Below the pieces are notes generated by a model, which was not told the origin of the DNA, searched no databases, and was given only the letters and a program-made list of their open reading frames with translations. A program made the translations under genes and the position numbers. From positions 1 through 40,077 of the forward strand of contig JACRMA010000030.1 in the NCBI GenBank assembly GCA_016235085.1: DNA of 40,077 nucleotides. Direction: 5' to 3'. The stretch is from Candidatus Zixiibacteriota bacterium. GTDB lineage: Bacteria > Zixibacteria > MSB-5A5 > WJJR01. Below, piece after piece: positions 39,368 through 40,077 of this stretch (positions within the stretch are counted from its first letter, which is position 1; every line of letters begins with the position of its first letter).

Positions 39368-39815
39368 ACGTCTTATGCCGCGCTTTCGCATCCGGATCCC
39401 CCGCGATATCGGATACCAACGAGTCGCAATGGAAGTAATGTTCCCATCGCTGAAATTCAAGAACAGATGGGGGGCGAGAGGGAATCGCGGACATTCCTTT
39501 CCTCGTTGGGAGGGCAACCTGACACCTCGGAAGGGCGGATCAACATACTTCGTCCGAATAGAAGAGCAGCCTCCGAGTAGGCCGAAGGTCTATGTGATCA
39601 AGCCATCATTACCCAAGACAACGCCACACCGGTACCCTGACGGCGCACTCTGCCTGTACTACCCTGCCGACAACTGTTGGCGAACTGGCGACCTGATTGC
39701 TGAGAAGATTGTGCCCTGGACTGCGGAGTGGCTCTGCTTCTACGAGATTTGGGAGCAAACAGGAGTATGGTTCGGTGCATCCGTGACACATACCGGCCCA
39801 AAGGATTGCATCTAG
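39357..39815 (+). CDS. Stand-alone E2-like protein (type II-short CBASS type)
   Basis: Overlaps the CD-NTase stop; HRYPDGALCLYYPADNCWRTGDLIAEKIVPWTAEWLCFYEIWEQTGVWFG with E2-like Cys in the LCLYYP context; exact start uncertain (39357 or 39375). Confidence 0.72.
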   Translation: MARRRLMPRFRIRIPRDIGYQRVAMEVMFPSLKFKNRWGARGNRGHSFPRWEGNLTPRKGGSTYFVRIEEQPPSRPKVYVIKPSLPKTTPHRYPDGALCLYYPADNCWRTGDLIAEKIVPWTAEWLCFYEIWEQTGVWFGASVTHTGPKDCI

Positions 39816-39828
39816 TAGGAGGATTGGG

Positions 39829-40077
39829 ATGGCAAAGGCAGATCTCTTAACTGTGTTCCTTCAATTACAGAAGAAGATGGTCGCAGAATTGGAAATGACA
39901 AGCAAGACAGTAGACCATCCCGGTGCCAAAGGCACGGGAACCGAATTGAACTGGTTAAGAATGTTCGGAACATACTTACCACACCGTTATCGTGTTACTA
40001 AAGGATTTGCACTAGACTGCGAGGGGAAAAAGAGTGAGGAAATCGACATTCTTATCTATGACAGACAGTACTCCCCT
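39829..40077 (+). CDS. N-terminal fragment of a DUF6602-like protein, truncated by the window edge
   Basis: AGGAGG RBS at 39817 and ATG at 39829; MAKADLLTVFLQLQKKMVAELEMTSKTVDHPGAKGTGTELNWLRMFGTYLPHRYRVTKGFALDCEGKKSEEIDILIYDRQYSP, open to the last base. Confidence 0.7.
   Translation, partial: MAKADLLTVFLQLQKKMVAELEMTSKTVDHPGAKGTGTELNWLRMFGTYLPHRYRVTKGFALDCEGKKSEEIDILIYDRQYSP

Overview
The window is about 40 kb of a moderately GC-rich bacterial chromosome. Lipoprotein-rich content and a dockerin-like tail suggest an FCB/Zixibacteria-like lineage, but this is inference only. Housekeeping genes include citrate synthase, a malic enzyme-phosphotransacetylase fusion, mutY, an apgM-type phosphoglycerate mutase, a 3-hydroxyacyl-CoA dehydrogenase/enoyl-CoA hydratase/acyl-CoA dehydrogenase cluster, a LeuA-like enzyme, a BamA-like outer membrane protein, coaX, and groES-groEL with a perfect CIRCE element. 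A run of secreted proteins and lipoproteins lies at about 5-20 kb and includes a serpin. The most notable region is the right edge. Immediately after groEL there is a CBASS-like operon: a CD-NTase-like nucleotidyltransferase, a stand-alone E2-like protein, and a DUF6602-like, possibly PD-(D/E)XK nuclease gene cut off by the window end. Other points of interest: a four-helix-bundle gene bounded by 12-bp inverted repeats and three triplicated 9-bp arrays (possible mobile unit); a MITE-like repeat family next to a decayed transposase; a recurring C-x(n)-TKP motif after the lipobox in four lipoproteins; a shared uncharacterised domain in two lipoproteins; and two apparent frameshifts. No RNA genes or CRISPR arrays were recognised. 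Family assignments come from motif recognition, not database searches.
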